Source: Candidatus Bathyarchaeota archaeon (GTDB lineage Archaea; Asgardarchaeota; Lokiarchaeia; Sigyniarchaeales; Sigyniarchaeaceae). From it: DNA of 13,510 nt. The stretch spans positions 1-13,510 of the forward strand of contig WJJB01000336.1 in NCBI GenBank assembly GCA_014729935.1, given 5' to 3'. The translations under genes were made by a program, and so were the position numbers. How positions within the stretch are numbered: the first letter of the stretch is position 1; each line of letters starts with the position of its first letter. The notes beneath the pieces were generated by a model that did no database searches, was not told where the DNA came from, and saw nothing but the letters and a program-made list of their open reading frames with translations. Of this stretch, positions 13,408 to 13,510 are shown piece after piece.

Positions 13408-13461
13408 GGTGTGGATGGGGGATCTCCCAACACCCGCACAACCTGCATGGAAACTTTTTTT
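13408..13461 (+). terminator. Probable transcription terminator after the 568-residue protein gene
   Basis: A hairpin at 13408-13434 pairs GGTGT with ACACC and TGGGG with TCCCA around a GATC loop, with a GGA bulge and one G-T wobble. A T7 tract follows at 13455-13461. The stop codon is 16 nt before the hairpin. T-tracts are the main determinant of archaeal termination; the stem may assist or may only protect the 3' end. Confidence 0.5.
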
Positions 13462-13510
13462 GTGCATCCATCACTTTCCCAGCTATTGTAATTGTGAAGT
13501 GAGCATGATG

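Overview
This window looks like a chromosomal segment of an archaeon, most likely an Asgard archaeon (inference). Several things point that way. It carries an archaeal-type cofactor-independent phosphoglycerate mutase, an archaeal MCT-1/Tma20-like PUA protein and a DUF166 protein, a family typical of archaea. TATA-like boxes lie upstream of most genes, and two genes appear to be leaderless. One large protein combines four ubiquitin-conjugating-enzyme/RWD-like folds with a C-terminal C4HC3 RING/PHD-type zinc finger, a eukaryote-like layout expected in Asgard lineages. I see no rRNA, tRNA, CRISPR array, insertion sequence or phage gene.

Layout, left to right. (1) 59-4497, minus strand: a dihydrolipoamide-dehydrogenase-type flavoprotein disulfide reductase, a DUF166 protein with a five-cysteine cluster, and a secreted, C-terminally anchored beta-propeller surface protein. 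Each has its own upstream gap and a candidate promoter or ribosome site. (2) 4777-5997, minus: an unrecognised membrane protein with an N-terminal zinc-ribbon-like motif, a transmembrane hairpin, a probable winged helix and a C-terminal beta-sandwich-like region. (3) 5998-6400: a divergent control region with a palindromic TATA-like element. (4) 6401-8477, plus: an apparent two-gene operon of phosphoglycerate mutase (apgM) and a ZIP-family metal transporter that starts at GTG behind a good Shine-Dalgarno. (5) 8542-10536, minus and convergent with the transporter: the tandem UBC/RWD-RING protein. (6) 10923-11435, minus: the PUA-domain protein. (7) 11686-13392, plus: an unrecognised 568-residue protein with a central transmembrane hairpin and large cytosol-like flanking regions, followed by a probable terminator.

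The metabolic genes (lpd-like, apgM, ZIP) look like ordinary housekeeping genes. The most interesting object is the UBC/RWD-RING protein. Its four E2-like repeats lack a recognisable catalytic cysteine, and its order of domains recalls eukaryotic RWD-RING ubiquitin ligases, with FANCL the closest analogue I can name. No E1, active E2, ubiquitin or deubiquitinase gene is visible here, so if it is a ligase its partners are encoded elsewhere. The two large membrane proteins of unknown function share a plan of cytosolic domain, TM hairpin, cytosolic domain. I cannot tell whether that has functional meaning.
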